A stretch of 6,562 nucleotides of DNA. Origin: Rhodoferax sp. Lineage in GTDB: Bacteria > Pseudomonadota > Gammaproteobacteria > Burkholderiales > Burkholderiaceae_C. A program made the translations under genes and the position numbers. Position 1 is the first letter of the stretch. Every line of letters begins with the position of its first letter. The notes under the pieces were generated by a model. It was not told the DNA's origin and searched no databases. It worked only from the letters and a program-made list of their open reading frames with translations. Below are positions 4,914 through 6,562 of the stretch, piece after piece. Location of the stretch: the NCBI GenBank assembly GCA_021737905.1, contig JAIPDA010000139.1:1-6562 (forward strand), in the 5' to 3' direction.

Positions 4914-5738
4914 TCAACCCGCGCCGTGGCATTTTTTGTATTTCTTGCCGCTGCCGCAAGGGCATTCGTCATTGCGTCCTGGGGCGGGCTCTTTGCGCAC
5001 CGTGTCCACACGCGGGCCCAGAGTGCGCCAGAGTTCGCGCAGGTCGTACACCGCCCAGATCGCGTCGCCAAAGGCGTTCAGGCGGGCCACGCTGGTGCTG
5101 GGCGGGCCGTCTTCCATCAGGGGTGAAACTTCGGGCGTGCCATTGTCATCTTCGGTGATGGCGACCACCGCCTGGAGCGCATCGTCCAGCCATTTGGCGG
5201 CGTCCTTGTCACGCGGGGCGACCCAGTCTTCGGGCCAGCTTTCTACGGCAAACATGAAACCCAGCGCCCACACCTGGGCAAAGGCCGGCAGTTCCTCGGT
5301 TTTGAAGTTGGCCTGCTCTTCGGGCGGCAGCTCGGCCACGGCGGCGCGCACGTCCATCACCTCGGGGTGGTAGCAGTCTTCGTCTTCCAGGGTTTTGCAT
5401 TCGGCGTCCAGCGCGGTGGACACTTCGGCCCAGCGCGCGTTCCACAGCGTCATGAAGCGCTCGCGTTGCGCGTCGCTGGCAAAAGAGCCTTCAAGTTCGT
5501 CATCGCTGCCCGGGCTTTCAGCGTCGCTCAGGCCCAGCAGCACCGGCAGGTATTCGCCGGCGGGCATGGGCCGGCGGCTGCAGATCAGGGCGGCCATGAA
5601 GCCTTCACAAAACTCCCACTGCGGGGTTTCGTCGTAACGCGTGCGCAAGTCGTCGAGGATGGCATCCAGCTCGTCAAACACCTCGGGTGGCAGAAAGTCG
5701 GCGGCGTTAGGGTCGGTGGCAGGGGCTTGGTCGGGCAT
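4914..5738 (-). CDS. UPF0149/YecA-like protein with SEC-C motif
   Basis: A 274-residue acidic cytosolic protein. Residues about 15-200 match the UPF0149 (YgfB/YecA) family: LDDLRTRYDETPQWEFCEGF and MAALICSRRPMPAGEYLPVL near the N-terminus, and WALGFMFAVESWPEDW in the middle. The C-terminal 21 residues are a SEC-C metal-binding motif, GRNDECPCGSGKKYKKCHG, with Cys259, Cys261, Cys270 and His271 as ligands, like the tail of SecA. Such tails bind zinc or iron (known); E. coli YecA carries one and has been linked to SecA-like metal binding, but the exact job of this protein is unknown. The ATG at 5738 has no strong Shine-Dalgarno upstream, yet homology starts shortly after it. It is divergent from the next gene and convergent with the dehalogenase. 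Confidence 0.9.
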   Translation of the reverse strand: MPDQAPATDPNAADFLPPEVFDELDAILDDLRTRYDETPQWEFCEGFMAALICSRRPMPAGEYLPVLLGLSDAESPGSDDELEGSFASDAQRERFMTLWNARWAEVSTALDAECKTLEDEDCYHPEVMDVRAAVAELPPEEQANFKTEELPAFAQVWALGFMFAVESWPEDWVAPRDKDAAKWLDDALQAVVAITEDDNGTPEVSPLMEDGPPSTSVARLNAFGDAIWAVYDLRELWRTLGPRVDTVRKEPAPGRNDECPCGSGKKYKKCHGAG

Positions 5739-5850
5739 GGGCTGCGGCGCTTCAAAGTGTGTGAAACAAGGCTGCTTCTGAGCCTCTTATGGTAGAAAGT
5801 GTATCTGCCACCCGGCCCAGGGCCCTTGTTTTCCCTAACGAAAGCTGCGA

Positions 5851-6562
5851 ATGCAACGCATTTTGACTTTTGCCAAAAAGCTGCCCTGGGCTGAAATCCG
5901 TGCCCAGTTGGGTCGAATTGGCCTGGCCATGCAGTGGCTCAGCGCCCGCTTGCCCTCCCGCTACGGCTTTTGGGTGGCCTGTATGTTGGGTGTGCTGCTG
6001 GCCTTGTTCACGCTGGTCGGCTTTGGCGTGGGTCTGCTGGCTTTACTGGTCTGTCTGAGCCTGGTGGCCCTAGGCGTGCAGGATGTGCGGCAAACCCGTC
6101 ACGCGATATTGCGCAACTACCCGGTGATCGGGCACATGCGGTTTTTGCTGGAATACATACGCCCTGAAATTCGCCAGTACTTCATTGAAAGCGACAGTGA
6201 GGCGGCGCCTTTTTCCCGGGCGCAGCGCTCACTGGTGTACCAGCGCTCCAAAACCCAGCCGGACAACCACCCCTTTGGCACGCACCTGGATGTCGGGCGC
6301 CAGGGCTATGAATGGATCAACCATTCCATGCAGCCGAGCACGCTGGAATCGTCTGACTTTCGCATTTGGATAGGCGGCACGCCAGACGCCCCGTCTGACT
6401 CGCGCTCGCCTTGCACACAGCCTTATGCGGCCAGCATTTTCAACATCTCGGCCATGAGTTTTGGCTCTTTGTCAGCCAATGCCATTTTGGCCTTGAACGC
6501 CGGCGCTAAGCGCGGCGGTTTTGCGCATGATACGGGTGAGGGCTCGATCTCGGAGCATCACC
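5851..6562 (+). CDS. FMN-binding glutamate synthase family protein, 3'-truncated
   Basis: The frame is open from ATG 5851 to the window end (237 codons), so only the N-terminal part is seen; family members are usually about 500-560 residues. Residues about 43-80 (FWVACMLGVLLALFTLVGFG onward) form one or two hydrophobic membrane segments, as in membrane-anchored members. Then come NYPVIGHMRFLLEYIRPEIR, QYFIESD, VYQRSK, PFGTHLDVGRQGYEWINHS, and the start of the glutamate-synthase FMN barrel: FNISAMSFGSLSANAILALN, GGFAHDTGEGSISEHH. It is related to the synthase domain of GltB, but stand-alone proteins of this family have no settled substrate. A weak RBS GAAAG (5840-5844) precedes the start. The 112-bp gap to the divergent UPF0149 gene must hold both promoters; none is clear. 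Confidence 0.9.
   Translation, partial: MQRILTFAKKLPWAEIRAQLGRIGLAMQWLSARLPSRYGFWVACMLGVLLALFTLVGFGVGLLALLVCLSLVALGVQDVRQTRHAILRNYPVIGHMRFLLEYIRPEIRQYFIESDSEAAPFSRAQRSLVYQRSKTQPDNHPFGTHLDVGRQGYEWINHSMQPSTLESSDFRIWIGGTPDAPSDSRSPCTQPYAASIFNISAMSFGSLSANAILALNAGAKRGGFAHDTGEGSISEHH

Overview
The window looks like chromosome of a Burkholderiales betaproteobacterium, most likely Comamonadaceae (Polaromonas/Rhodoferax-like). This rests on high GC in the core genes, strong resemblance of gshB, the 4-oxalocrotonate tautomerase, the UPF0149/SEC-C protein and the FMN-binding glutamate synthase-like protein to that group, and short dispersed palindromic repeats of a betaproteobacterial style. The assignment is inference from remembered family sequences; no search was run.

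Layout. (1) 3-761 (+): 3' four-fifths of gshB (glutathione synthetase). (2) 773-862: a dispersed palindromic repeat and a short non-coding stretch. (3) 863-2420: the most interesting part, a decayed chromosomal integron. Read on the minus strand it has an att core GTTAGGC (2045-2039), one cassette carrying a DUF4062 gene (2021-927) whose TAA stop lies inside the attC R'' box GCCTAAC, and a 70-bp attC-like site (932-863) with standard box spacing. Diverging from the cassette, on the plus strand, are a perfect LexA box CTGT-N8-ACAG (2151-2166) and a frameshifted, truncated integron integrase (intI) remnant (2180 to about 2420). (4) 2421-2702 (-): two out-of-frame pieces of a YafJ-type class II glutamine amidotransferase with its middle missing. 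(5) 2703-2894 (-): intact 4-oxalocrotonate tautomerase-family gene. (6) 2999-4745 (+): two tightly spaced alpha/beta hydrolases, one with a signal peptide and one with the complete residue set of fluoroacetate/haloacetate dehalogenases. (7) 4759-4903: a 19-bp tandem repeat enclosed by two inverted palindromic repeats, between convergent genes. (8) 4914-5738 (-): UPF0149/YecA-like protein with a SEC-C metal-binding tail. (9) 5851-6562 (+): 5' part of an FMN-binding glutamate synthase-family gene that runs off the window.

How it fits together. The housekeeping genes are ordinary. The accessory story is an SOS-controlled integron platform that lost its integrase by truncation and frameshifts, leaving one stranded cassette. 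That cassette encodes a TIR-like DUF4062 protein with a coiled coil, a winged-helix-like segment and a Pro/Ala-rich tail, of lower GC than its neighbours. Its domain type suggests a conflict or antiphage role, but no function is demonstrated by the sequence.
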